A DNA stretch of 64,000 bases, taken from JACKFB01 sp041389525 (GTDB taxonomy: Bacteria; Myxococcota_A; UBA9042; PHBI01; JACKFB01). Every line of letters starts with the position of its first letter. Position 1 is the stretch's first letter. A program made the translations under genes and the position numbers. The notes under the pieces were generated by a model. It worked only from the letters and a program-made list of their open reading frames with translations. It was not told the origin of the DNA and made no database searches. The stretch lies in assembly GCA_041389525.1 (NCBI GenBank), contig JAWKRR010000041.1, forward strand, positions 1 through 64,000, given 5' to 3'. Positions 25,984-33,103 of the stretch are shown piece by piece.

Positions 25984-26477
25984 CCCAACCCCGCGCCGTC
26001 ACCGCCCGCTACGACGACCCGGTGGACCTCATCTGGCTCGCCACCGCCAAGGCGCTAGGAATCGACGTCGTCCGAGCCCCCGACGCCTACGCCTCCTGGG
26101 ACGGCCGCGGCACGCTGACCATCGCGACACCGGCCGAGATGGACCCCGACGACTGCCTGGCCCAGATGATCTTCCACGAGCTATGCCACGCCCTAGTCGA
26201 AGGCCCCGAGTCCCTAACCCGCGTCGACTGGGGCCTAGAGAACGTCGACAACCGCGACGCCATCCGCGAACACGCCACCGACCGCCTCCAAGCGGCCCTC
26301 GCCGACCGCCACGGCCTCCGCCAATTCATGGCCGTGACGACCGACTGGCGAGCCTACTACGACGCCCTCCCCGAAGACCCCCTAGCCCCCGACAACGACC
26401 CCGCCACCCCCCTAGCGCAAGCCGCCTACAAAGCAGCAACCACCGCCCCTGGTCCGCCGCCACCGAAGCCGCCCTAA
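25980..26477 (+). CDS. HExxH metallopeptidase-like protein (third of cassette)
   Basis: A 165-residue cytoplasmic protein with the zinc motif HELCH in the context LAQMIFHELCHALVEGPES, preceded by a strand of the type RGTLTIATPAEMD. A possible third ligand lies in AIREHATDRLQAALADRHGL about 40 residues later. The length and single motif fit a minimal gluzincin-like core, but I cannot name a peptidase family. The start ATG at 25980 overlaps the preceding stop (ATGA), which argues for translational coupling with the membrane protein. The C-terminus is Pro-rich (PGPPPPKPP). A membrane-linked regulatory protease is the simplest guess. Confidence 0.75.
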   Translation: MTQPRAVTARYDDPVDLIWLATAKALGIDVVRAPDAYASWDGRGTLTIATPAEMDPDDCLAQMIFHELCHALVEGPESLTRVDWGLENVDNRDAIREHATDRLQAALADRHGLRQFMAVTTDWRAYYDALPEDPLAPDNDPATPLAQAAYKAATTAPGPPPPKPP

Positions 26478-27151
26478 GCGCCACAGCAGCCATCGCCCAA
26501 GCTCACAGCAGCCTTCGCCCCACCCGACTCGCTGTGGTTCAAACCGCGCCCGTTCAAAACGGCCCGAACGACGCCCCTGAAACGCGAGCGGTCTCCCGAC
26601 GCCCGGCGGCCCGAGACTCACGAGCCTGCCCAATCCCAGCCACCGACAGAGATTGGCCACGCTCTGACCGCGGGTTCCAGACCGCCCCCTGACACGCCCC
26701 ATGACGGAAGAGCCAAGCGGAACACGTGAAGACAGACAGACCAGCACCCGATGACTGGCGTCGCCAGGGGCAAGAGGCCTATCTCCGCGGGGCCGCGCTC
26801 AGTCTCGAATCGCTACCGCCCATCTAGCGAGACATCGGACCACGACCACTGTGAATCTGTTGGGAGAAGTTCTCCTCAATCCCGGCGACACGCTCGTCGG
26901 CTACAGAACCAGCGACCGCTACCGTTGGATTTGCCAACGGTGCTTCGAGGATTTCGAACCGAAGCTCGAGTGGGCTTGCCGCCCGTCGCCGGAGAGCGGC
27001 CCAGCGGTCGGTCGGCGGGCGCGACCGGTGGCCACCTGACCTACCGTCCCATCCGCCGCGTCCACCCACATGTGAACGTGGCGTTGACCTATAGCGACAG
27101 ACGTACACTGTTCTCGATTTTGCACGTCAGACGCGCGATCAGGAGGCGGTG
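26478..27151. other. Intergenic stretch with doubtful small reading frames
   Basis: No convincing gene is seen in these 674 bp apart from a 62-codon frame at 26851-27039, listed separately. The base composition is less G/C-extreme than in the genes around, as expected for decayed sequence at the left edge of the accessory region. The last bases carry AGGAGG (27141-27146), the ribosome site of the antitoxin gene. Confidence 0.5.
26851..27039 (+). CDS. Small possible Zn-ribbon-like protein or remnant
   Basis: A GTG-started frame of 62 codons. Its first 45 residues (MNLLGEVLLNPGDTLVGYRT then SDRYRWICQRCFEDFEPKLEW) look like real protein: a CxxC pair in an aromatic context and balanced composition. 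The last 17 residues look like random high-GC translation, so the true gene may be truncated. There is no good Shine-Dalgarno. It may be the remnant of a small protein family of unknown function. Confidence 0.3.
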   Translation: MNLLGEVLLNPGDTLVGYRTSDRYRWICQRCFEDFEPKLEWACRPSPESGPAVGRRARPVAT

Positions 27152-27413
27152 ATGGCGAAGCTGACTCTGAGGCTCGACGACGCGTTGACGGACCGAGCGA
27201 AGCGCTACGCGCGACGTCACGACCAAAGCGTGTCCCAGCTTGTCGCGAACTTCTTCGGTCCTGGCGGGCGACCCAAATGGTTCGCCGCAGGACGGAGCTC
27301 CGGAGACGACGAGGGCGACCCGCGATCGTTGCTGAGGCGCTTCACGGCTGTTTACCGGCGCTGAGCTCGATGAACGCGACTACCGCCATCATCTTGAGCA
27401 ACGGTACACGTGA
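27152..27413 (+). CDS. DUF6364-type antitoxin, frameshifted
   Basis: Antitoxin of a type II toxin-antitoxin pair. The N-terminus MAKLTLRLDDALTDRAKRYA then RRHDQSVSQLVANFF is a ribbon-helix-helix DNA-binding domain of the DUF6364 type. As read, the frame stops at 27364 after 70 residues. Removing one T from GTTT (27350-27353) continues it as VTG then AELDERDYRHHLEQRYT, the typical DUF6364 C-terminus that covers the toxin, and ends at TGA 27411-27413, overlapping the toxin GTG start by four bases (GTGA). This fit leaves little doubt that the ancestral gene was 86 codons long. AGGAGG is five bases before the ATG. Confidence 0.85.
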
Positions 27414-27838
27414 GGTTACTCGTCGATACCAACGTCGTGCTGGACCCGATGCTGGCCCGACACCCGCATGACGCGGCGGCGCGGCGGGTGGTTTCTCTCA
27501 TGGCTCGAGGCGAACTCGAGGGCTATCTCGGCGCGACCACGGTCACGACCATCTTCTATCTCGCGTCCAAGCACGCGGGGCGGGAGGCGGCTCGCGCCCA
27601 GCTTGAGCGCCTGCTCGCGATATTTCGCGTGGCTCCTGTCACGGAGACGGTGATTCGCGAGGCGCTCGCCGGGGACTTCGAGGACTTCGAAGACGCAGTG
27701 CTGCACGAGGCCGCCCGGTGCGTCGGCGCGGACGCCATCCTGACCCGGGACAGCGCGGGCTTTCGTCGCGCATCGTGCAGGGTGCTCACGCCCGACGCGC
27801 TGCTCGCGAGCTTGGCCGAATCGAGCGGCGACCGCTGA
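27410..27838 (+). CDS. PIN-domain toxin (VapC-like)
   Basis: A 142-residue PIN-domain ribonuclease, the toxin partner of the preceding antitoxin. Expected metal-binding acids are present: Asp6 in LLVDTNVVLD, the acidic group DFEDFEDAVL (Asp95 region) and Asp114 in ILTRDSAGF. Such toxins cut RNA in a Mg-dependent way when the antitoxin is lost. The GTG start at 27410 overlaps the restored antitoxin stop. If the antitoxin frameshift is real, the toxin would be uncontrolled unless inactive or silent, which makes a sequencing error or a decayed locus worth checking. Confidence 0.9.
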   Translation: MRLLVDTNVVLDPMLARHPHDAAARRVVSLMARGELEGYLGATTVTTIFYLASKHAGREAARAQLERLLAIFRVAPVTETVIREALAGDFEDFEDAVLHEAARCVGADAILTRDSAGFRRASCRVLTPDALLASLAESSGDR

Positions 27839-27864
27839 GCCTGCGGTCGGACACTTCAGAGCCT

Positions 27865-27892
27865 GGGGTCGACACCCTCAGTTCTCATTTTT
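27865..27892 (+). repeat. GGGGTC-GACACCCTCA repeat, copy 1
   Basis: Almost the same sequence occurs at 34835-34864, beside the insertion sequence. The two copies share GGGGTC, then GACACCCTCA, TTCTCA and a T run, with small indels. It follows the PIN toxin gene by 26 bp. Possibly part of a REP-type element. Confidence 0.55.
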
Positions 27893-28084
27893 AAATCGAG
27901 TACTCTCTCATAGTACCTCGCGAAGGTGCTCGGCGATGATGCTTTCGTCTTCCGGCGTTCGGCGTAGGCCGCGCGCGGGTCTTCGGTCGTCGCACGCCCC
28001 TTGGCTTTCCCTTTGGCGCTCTGGCGCCCCGGCGTCTTGGGCCGAAGGCTTGTGCGCGAGGCGCCGGCGCTGGCTGGCCGCCGG

Positions 28085-28297
28085 CTACAATCCGCAGGTC
28101 GCGGTGAGGGGATAGGGGGGCCATCCTGGGCGGATTTTTATGGCGATGCTCTGCATGTGGAGGCCGCTGCCGCTGCCGGTGGCGGTTGGGGAGATGATGG
28201 TGCGGTCTGTCATGTAGACGGAGCCCTCGCCGGCGCGCACGGCGCCGCCCATCTTGCGCGTCCAGTCGAAGTCGTTATCTGGGACGCCCCGTAGAAC
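28085..28297 (-). pseudogene. Gene remnant, unknown
   Basis: In one minus-strand frame ending at TAG (28085-28087) the translation has a natural look: PDNDFDWTRKMGGAVRAGEG, then SVYMTDRTIISPTATGSGSG and a short tail. There is no start codon and a stop lies upstream, so only a fragment of some secreted, beta-rich protein remains. The family is not recognised; the DFDWTR motif faintly recalls MAM-like domains. Confidence 0.3.
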
Positions 28298-28418
28298 CCT
28301 GGGAGCTCAGAAGGACTTGAGACCTGCGCGACGCCGGAATGACGCCACCACGCGGGCGAATCCGGGAGGCCGCCCGAGCGCAGCCTCCCGCAACCCGCCG
28401 TGGGCCGTGAGCAAGTCT

Positions 28419-28438
28419 TAAGTCTTGACACGACCCCT
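28419..28438 (+). repeat. TAAGTCTTGAC repeat, copy 1
   Basis: TAAGTCTTGACACGACCCCT matches 31733-31752 at 18 of 20 positions. Both copies lie just beyond the 3' end of a minus-strand gene for a secreted protein. Confidence 0.5.
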
Positions 28439-28444
28439 ACCCGT

Positions 28445-29470
28445 TCAGAACCCGCACGCGGCGGCGGTTCCGCCCTTGCCGAACAGGCCGGACTTGGCGA
28501 AGGCGCCGGCGTCGTACTTGGCGTCGCCGGCCACCTTGGTGACCTGCTTGATGAAGGTCGTCGCCTGGGGCGTCACCACCTGCGGGCTGTCGCCTTGCTG
28601 GCACTTGGGTTTGACGAAGGCGCCGTCCTTGATCGCGAAGAAGAACTCACGCTCGGCCTCGCCGTTGCGCGTGTAGACGCAGCGGTAATCGCCGGGGTTC
28701 TCCTTCATCCAGCTCGTGGTGTCGCCGTTCGGGAAGAAGTACTGGTAGGTCCAGCGCACCTTGGCCGGCTCGCCGTCCTTCACGGCCGCGTAGTCGTCGT
28801 ACTCGTGGCTCCAGCGGCTGTTGGTCATCTCGGCGAATTCCCACTTCTTGTCACCGACGAAGCAGCGCATCTTGCCCGCGCTGGCCAGGGTCTGCGGCTC
28901 GCGGCTCTCCTTGAACCACGCGAAGATGTTGATCTGCCCATCGCCCAGGCGGTGAACCCACGCCTCGCCCATGCGGAAGTCGTAGTCGATGTGGAACTCC
29001 TTGGTCCCGCCAGCGCCCGCGTGCTCGGCCACCGAGAAGGTGTAGGAGGCGATGTCCTTGGCCTCTTTACCCGCCGACACCTGCTTGTAGCCGATCTTGA
29101 CCGTGAAGGTCGCGGGCTTGCTGATGCCATTCGCGTCCAGGTCGGGCTTGCAGTTGTGGGTCACCGCGATCTTGCTGTCCGAACCGCTCAGATCCTCGAG
29201 CGAAACCGGGCACTTCAGCGCCTCGCCGAAGGGCTTACCGCCCACGTAGTACTGGGCCGTGATGATGTCGTCGCTCTCTGCGCCCTTGGCCATCACGTAA
29301 AAGTGCCCTTGCGGCACATAGGCCTGCGTCTTGCCCACCGTCTTGTAGGCCAGGTCAAAGGCCGGGACGTAGCGCCCCCAGGCGTCGACCGCGCTGACGT
29401 CGCCGGCCATGGCCAACGTTGGCGCCGACACTCCGGCAACACACAGCAGTCCCATCAATAACTTCTTCAT
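28445..29470 (-). CDS. Secreted protein, unknown function
   Basis: A 341-residue exported protein with a classical signal peptide (MKKLLMGLLCVAGVSAPTLA MAG, cleavage near AMA-GD). No domain is recognised. The mature protein is Lys-, Asp- and aromatic-rich (AYKTVGKTQAYVPQGHFYVM, FRMGEAWVHRLGDGQINIFA) with scattered cysteines, and its lysine content is higher than in neighbouring proteins, a hint of different origin. GAGGAG lies about eight bases before the ATG. Probably periplasmic or extracellular. A strand-rich fold seems likely. Confidence 0.75.
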   Translation of the reverse strand: MKKLLMGLLCVAGVSAPTLAMAGDVSAVDAWGRYVPAFDLAYKTVGKTQAYVPQGHFYVMAKGAESDDIITAQYYVGGKPFGEALKCPVSLEDLSGSDSKIAVTHNCKPDLDANGISKPATFTVKIGYKQVSAGKEAKDIASYTFSVAEHAGAGGTKEFHIDYDFRMGEAWVHRLGDGQINIFAWFKESREPQTLASAGKMRCFVGDKKWEFAEMTNSRWSHEYDDYAAVKDGEPAKVRWTYQYFFPNGDTTSWMKENPGDYRCVYTRNGEAEREFFFAIKDGAFVKPKCQQGDSPQVVTPQATTFIKQVTKVAGDAKYDAGAFAKSGLFGKGGTAAACGF

Positions 29471-30064
29471 CGCGGTTCTCCTCGGCCAAACCTGCGGGCG
29501 CGGCTTGGGCGTTTCAGGGGGTGCGGGCTATCCACAGCGCTCGACAACGCATCGAGCCGACGTTCCAGAAGCGATTCACAACGGTCCAGGACGCTGCCGC
29601 CGTCATGCGGGGCGAGTACGAAGCCCAAGCCTCCGTCGCGATGCTGAGCGAGCGCGAAGCCCAAGCCTCCAGACAGCGTCGGCCCGCGCGCTGAAACCCG
29701 CACCGCAGAGCGATGCGAGCCTTGGCGAGCGGGCCTGACGTGGAGCGTGGCACCGCTCTGCGGAGCCCGTCAATAGCAGGCAGCGCGCAGGAGAGAACGG
29801 GGTTAGATCCCGTCACCCACGGCGCTGGAGTAGTGCAGTTCTCGGCCCGAGGGTGCCGTCGCCGTGAGCTCGGGGCAGGCCGGTGCGCCGGCATCGGTTC
29901 GCCCGCAAGCCGCGTGTGATCTCGGGCGCGCGCCCGAGATCACACGCGGAAATCTGGGCTCGCAGCCCGCGGGGAAACTCCGGGGCGAGCGCTCGTGGCC
30001 CTGGTGGATTTTGACGTGCGCTGAGGTAGCATGCGCCCTCACACACGCCGCCCGGAGTTCTGAG
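29471..30064. other. Intergenic stretch with palindrome and short direct repeat
   Basis: No gene is supported in these 594 bp. Direct repeats CGAAGCCCAAGCCTCC lie at 29619-29634 and 29655-29670 (36-bp period), a perfect 40-bp palindrome at 29910-29949, and a hairpin resembling a tRNA T-arm at about 29795-29811. The last part carries the GGAG ribosome site of the following gene. Confidence 0.55.
29910..29949. repeat. 40-bp perfect palindrome
   Basis: The left arm (29910-29929, CCGCGTGTGATCTCGGGCGC) is followed at once by its exact reverse complement (29930-29949), with no loop. It contains GATCTCGGGC, the core of the dispersed repeat at 5016 and 24647, on both strands. It may be the dimer form of that repeat, a protein-binding site, or a strong cruciform. 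No T run follows, so it is not a standard terminator. Confidence 0.8.
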
Positions 30065-30529
30065 ATGCTTACGCCTTCTCGCTTTATTGCCTCCATTTGC
30101 CCGCTCGCGCTCGCGCTGGTCCTCCTCGGCTCGCCTCCCGCAGCGCACGCTGCCGACTCGCCGGCGCGCGCGAAGCTCGTCCAGGTCCAGACCGCCCAGT
30201 CCAAGCTCCGAGGCAGCTTCGACGCGGCGAAGATCGCGCCTGGGCCCGCGCCCGCGGGGCTGAAGGCGGTCTCGGCGGACGCCTCAGCGCTCGTGAGCGC
30301 GCTCGGCCAGCTCCGCACTCAGGCGGTCAAGGCTGGCGCCAAAAGCGACGTCCTCGCGAAGTTCGACGGTGTCGACGGGGAGGCGCAAAAGCTCGCCTCG
30401 CGCACCTCCGCGCTCGTCGGCAAGAAGCTCACCCCGATCGACGTTCAGGCGCTCTCGAGCGCGATGACGAAGATCCAGGACGATCTCGCCGCGGTGCTGG
30501 GCCTGCTCGAGCCCGTGATCACGCGATAG
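30065..30529 (+). CDS. Small secreted helical protein, unknown
   Basis: A 154-residue protein with a signal peptide (residues 1-29, LALALVLLGSPPAAHAADSP, cleavage at AHA-A). The mature part is Ala/Lys/Ser-rich and predicted almost all helical (AKLVQVQTAQSKLRGSFDAA, ASALVSALGQLRTQAVKAG, DVQALSSAMTKIQDDLAAVL), with no cysteine. It resembles small periplasmic helical-bundle proteins but no family is recognised. GGAG lies seven bases before the ATG at 30065. It is preceded by the palindrome region and followed by a stem-loop at 30548. Confidence 0.72.
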   Translation: MLTPSRFIASICPLALALVLLGSPPAAHAADSPARAKLVQVQTAQSKLRGSFDAAKIAPGPAPAGLKAVSADASALVSALGQLRTQAVKAGAKSDVLAKFDGVDGEAQKLASRTSALVGKKLTPIDVQALSSAMTKIQDDLAAVLGLLEPVITR

Positions 30530-30547
30530 GGTGGTCCGCCGCCCTGG

Positions 30548-30571
30548 CATTGTGCGTTTGCACACACAATG
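30548..30571. repeat. Stem-loop downstream of small secreted protein gene
   Basis: CATTGTG (30548-30554) pairs with CACAATG (30565-30571); an overlapping alternative, TGTGC-GTTT-GCACA (30551-30564), is also perfect. There is no T tract, so a rho-independent terminator is doubtful; it may protect the 3' end of the upstream message. Confidence 0.4.
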
Positions 30572-30754
30572 TGCCATGGCGCACAGCCGAGACGTTTTTC
30601 GGCGGTTCCACCCCAGAACAACGCGCGGGCTGGCTTATTGGCGACGGCGTCTTGCCATGCGCCAGCCCGCGCTGCGATGCTCGCCAGAGTAACCCCACCG
30701 TGTCACAGGCTCTCACCGGCTGAAGCGTTGCCGGTCGCGCCTCTGGAGGCTCCC

Positions 30755-31702
30755 ATGCCGCGCATCCCATGCCGCGTATTGCTCTGCCTGCTGGTCACCA
30801 CCTGCGCGTCCCTGTCGGTCGAGGCGCGCGCGGACCAGGGAATCACGAGCCCGGCGCACCGCGAACACGTCGGCAAGATCGTGTACTCGGCCGACCTGAT
30901 CCCCTTCCGCAAAGAGGCGCCCGAGGCGTTCAAGGGCGAGTTCACGGCCACGAGCCCGATCTATGGGCGCGTCTATCTCGCCCGGTCCCTCGCCAACACC
31001 GAGGTCCAGCTTGACGGCTCCGTGAAGAAGGGATCCGCGCGCGACTTCGAGGTCAGGCTCTTCGTCGGAGAGCTCGAGCAGAAGTACGCGTTCGACGTCT
31101 TCCACCGCGGGACCCTCGCGCCGGACGCGGCCGAGGCCTGGACGACGTGGCGCTTCGACCCTCACCCGCTGCCGGGAGACAAAGCAGCGGACCTGAAGGT
31201 CGTCACCGGCTGGGCGAAGACCGTCAACGCGCTGGCTCCCGGGCGTCACACCGTGCGGGTGGAGGTCTGGGTGACCGAGGGGCAGATGCGCTCGGCCGAG
31301 CCGGTGGCCGCGGGTTCGTTCGCGTTGACGAAGACGAAGGGGGACCGGCTGAGCATTGGCGGCGCCTTCCCGGCGGACGTGGTCGCCGCAGCCGAGGCGG
31401 GCAAGCTCAAGGAGGCCGCACGCGCAGCGCTCCTCGCCGAGGGCGTGGCCAAGAAGGGCACCGACATCCTTGGCGTCGCCATCACGAGCCAGGTCGAGGA
31501 GGGGCGCTATGCCGACACGAAGGCGCCGTATCGGCAGGTCTCGGCGGCCGTGAAGTGGGCCGATGCCAACGGAGACGGCTTCTGCAAGTTCGTGACGTAC
31601 AACCTGGTCCAGGACCAGGCGGCGTCTGGCTGGGGGACGTGGCGCTTCAAGTCGTTCTGCAACGGCGCGGGCTGCCAGGAGGGCGAGGTCGACTGCGAGT
31701 GA
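30755..31702 (+). CDS. Secreted protein, unknown function
   Basis: A 315-residue exported protein. The start at 30755 has GGAGG six to seven bases upstream and gives the signal peptide MPRIPCRVLLCLLVTTCASL ending EARA-D. The mature domain includes YGRVYLARSLANTEVQLDG, a GELEQKYAFDVFHR segment, a beta-rich middle (GRHTVRVEVWVTEGQMRSA) and a C-terminal Cys group (DGFCKFVTYN ... SFCNGAGCQEGEVDCE). No domain is recognised. A role at the cell envelope is likely from export alone. Confidence 0.73.
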   Translation: MPRIPCRVLLCLLVTTCASLSVEARADQGITSPAHREHVGKIVYSADLIPFRKEAPEAFKGEFTATSPIYGRVYLARSLANTEVQLDGSVKKGSARDFEVRLFVGELEQKYAFDVFHRGTLAPDAAEAWTTWRFDPHPLPGDKAADLKVVTGWAKTVNALAPGRHTVRVEVWVTEGQMRSAEPVAAGSFALTKTKGDRLSIGGAFPADVVAAAEAGKLKEAARAALLAEGVAKKGTDILGVAITSQVEEGRYADTKAPYRQVSAAVKWADANGDGFCKFVTYNLVQDQAASGWGTWRFKSFCNGAGCQEGEVDCE

Positions 31703-31732
31703 GCGCGGCGCGCGGCCGAGGCGGGCCAGACC

Positions 31733-31752
31733 TAAGTCTTGACCCGTCCCCT
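31733..31752 (+). repeat. TAAGTCTTGAC repeat, copy 2
   Basis: TAAGTCTTGACCCGTCCCCT; see the copy at 28419-28438. It lies in the 94-bp gap between two convergent genes. Confidence 0.5.
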
Positions 31753-31796
31753 GGCCTGCTCGGCGCCAAGACGGCCTGCGCCGCCGGGAAGCGACG

Positions 31797-32990
31797 TCAC
31801 TTGAACAGCGAGAAAGTGCCGCTCTCGATCTTCGCGGTGGTCTTCGGGTTCGAGCCCATGTCGAGCGTGCTCGGCTTGAGCGCCAGCTCGAGTTGGCCGG
31901 TGGAGAGGAAGGTCCCGTCGATGAAGGACACGTTGCTCGCGCTCTTGCTCAGGTTCACGGCCTGGACTTTCACATCCATCGAGCCGCTGACAGCGCCCTC
32001 TGGCTTACGGTCGGCTACTATCGGGCCCACGGAAATAATCACTGGCTGGTTGCTCCCGCTGGCCGTGAACTGGCACTGGCTGGCCCCATCCGGCGCACTG
32101 ATCTTGCCCGCGCTGGTGACCGAGAAGGTGATCTCGCTGGTGCAGGTGAAGGGCCCCCCGGTGTTCTCGATGGTGAACTGGCCCTTTATCGTCATGGTGC
32201 CGGTGTAAGCACCGGAGCAGGTGCCGCACGAGCCGCCGCAGCCGTTGTCACCGCAAGGGTTTCCGGCACAGGCCGGGGCGCAGAAGCAGGTGCGCTGGGC
32301 GGTGCAGGTCTCCTGGGCACCGCAGCTACCGCAGCTACCACCGCAGCCGTCGCTGCCGCACTGGGCGCCCGCGCAGTCGGGCACGCAGCCGCAGGTACCG
32401 GCTGGGGAGCAAGTCTCCCCGGCGCCGCAGCTCCCGCAGCTGCCGCCGCAGCCGTCGCTGCCGCACTGGGCACCCGCGCAGTCGGGCACGCAGCCGCAGG
32501 TGCGGTCGGGCGAGCAGGTCACCGAGGCAGCGCAGCTTCCGCAGCTGCCGCCGCAACCATCGCTGCCGCACTGGGCGCCGGCGCAGTCGGGCACGCACCC
32601 TGTGGCGACCGACTTCGTCTTCGAGACCACGAAGCAGGTGCAGGTCGCCTCGCCGTTGAGGCTCGAGCGGTTGCTGCCACTGGCTCCAGCCGCCTCGCAG
32701 CAGTCGAAGCACGCATCCGACGTGCCCTTGCTGGCGTCGCAGGTGGCCGCGTCCTCAATGACGTAGGCGCAGCCGCAGTCACCGGTGGCCACCAGGACGG
32801 TGTCGAAGCCCGCGGCCTCGCAGCAGGTCGAGCACTGGTCCACGTCCCCGATGCTCTTGCACGATGTGCTGAAGTCGAAGTCGCTCTTGTCCGGGATCAG
32901 CCCGCCGAGGCCCGAGTTCGTGTCGCAGGACGTCGCGAACGCGGCTAGGCACAGGGCGAATACGATGAGGCACGGGCGGCAAGGCGTCAC
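31797..32990 (-). CDS. Lipoprotein: CxxCC domain, Cys repeats, C-terminal domain
   Basis: A 397-residue lipoprotein started by GTG at 32990 (AGGA upstream); the signal ends LAAFATSC. Residues about 18-125 are homologous to the small lipoprotein at 1543-2052 (GGLIPDKSDFDFSTSC, CSTCC ... TGDCGCAYV, CFDCC). Three near-identical 35-residue repeats follow (GCVPDCAGAQCGSDGCGG then SCGSC), plus a fourth degenerate one (FCAPACAGNPCGDNGCGG). The last 140 residues form a cysteine-poor, beta-rich domain (GTMTIKGQFTIENTGGPFTC ...). The repeats probably make a disulfide-stiffened stalk. The gene lies 114 bp from the insertion sequence but shows no damage. Confidence 0.82.
   Translation of the reverse strand: MTPCRPCLIVFALCLAAFATSCDTNSGLGGLIPDKSDFDFSTSCKSIGDVDQCSTCCEAAGFDTVLVATGDCGCAYVIEDAATCDASKGTSDACFDCCEAAGASGSNRSSLNGEATCTCFVVSKTKSVATGCVPDCAGAQCGSDGCGGSCGSCAASVTCSPDRTCGCVPDCAGAQCGSDGCGGSCGSCGAGETCSPAGTCGCVPDCAGAQCGSDGCGGSCGSCGAQETCTAQRTCFCAPACAGNPCGDNGCGGSCGTCSGAYTGTMTIKGQFTIENTGGPFTCTSEITFSVTSAGKISAPDGASQCQFTASGSNQPVIISVGPIVADRKPEGAVSGSMDVKVQAVNLSKSASNVSFIDGTFLSTGQLELALKPSTLDMGSNPKTTAKIESGTFSLFK
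32362..32606 (-). repeat. 105-bp tandem repeat (35 residues each)
   Basis: Copies are in phase at 32362, 32467 and 32572 (TGGGCGCCC/TGGGCACCC anchors), period 105 bp. They code for GCVPDCAGAQCGSDGCGG modules in the lipoprotein. Spacing, coding phase and lack of unique spacers rule out a CRISPR array. Confidence 0.8.
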
Positions 32991-33095
32991 GTGGTTTCCT
33001 TGGTGTTGGGTGTGCGCGACACAGTAGCACGGACCACGGCGCAGCGGCGGCTGAAGCGCCCGCCGCACGCCCGGCCTCCAAGGAGCCCGCCGAAT

Positions 33096-33103
33096 GAACT
33101 CGG
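33096..33103 (+). repeat. Target-site duplication, left copy
   Basis: GAACTCGG directly before the left inverted repeat of the insertion sequence; the identical octamer follows its right end at 34829-34836. Confidence 0.75.

Larger units (their letters stand above)
27839..28444. other. Repeat-rich intergenic stretch
   Basis: This 606-bp stretch contains no intact gene. It holds two short dispersed repeats (27865-27892 and 28419-28438), a short AT-rich run with TTTTTAAATC, and on the minus strand a protein-like remnant (28085-28297). It looks like decayed accessory DNA. Confidence 0.55.

Noticed and set aside
27891..28431. Several 70-100-codon frames around 28 kb on both strands
   Set aside because: Translations are Arg/Ala/Pro-rich with no ribosome site; only the minus-strand remnant at 28085-28297 looks like protein.
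29780..29822. tRNA-like T-arm (ACGGG-GTTAGAT-CCCGT)
   Set aside because: The loop lacks the conserved C of TTC, no CCA-side acceptor partner or anticodon arm can be folded upstream, and no full cloverleaf exists.
32341..32610. Repeat array resembling CRISPR
   Set aside because: The units are 105 bp, in coding phase, without unique spacers, and no cas genes are near; it codes for Cys modules.
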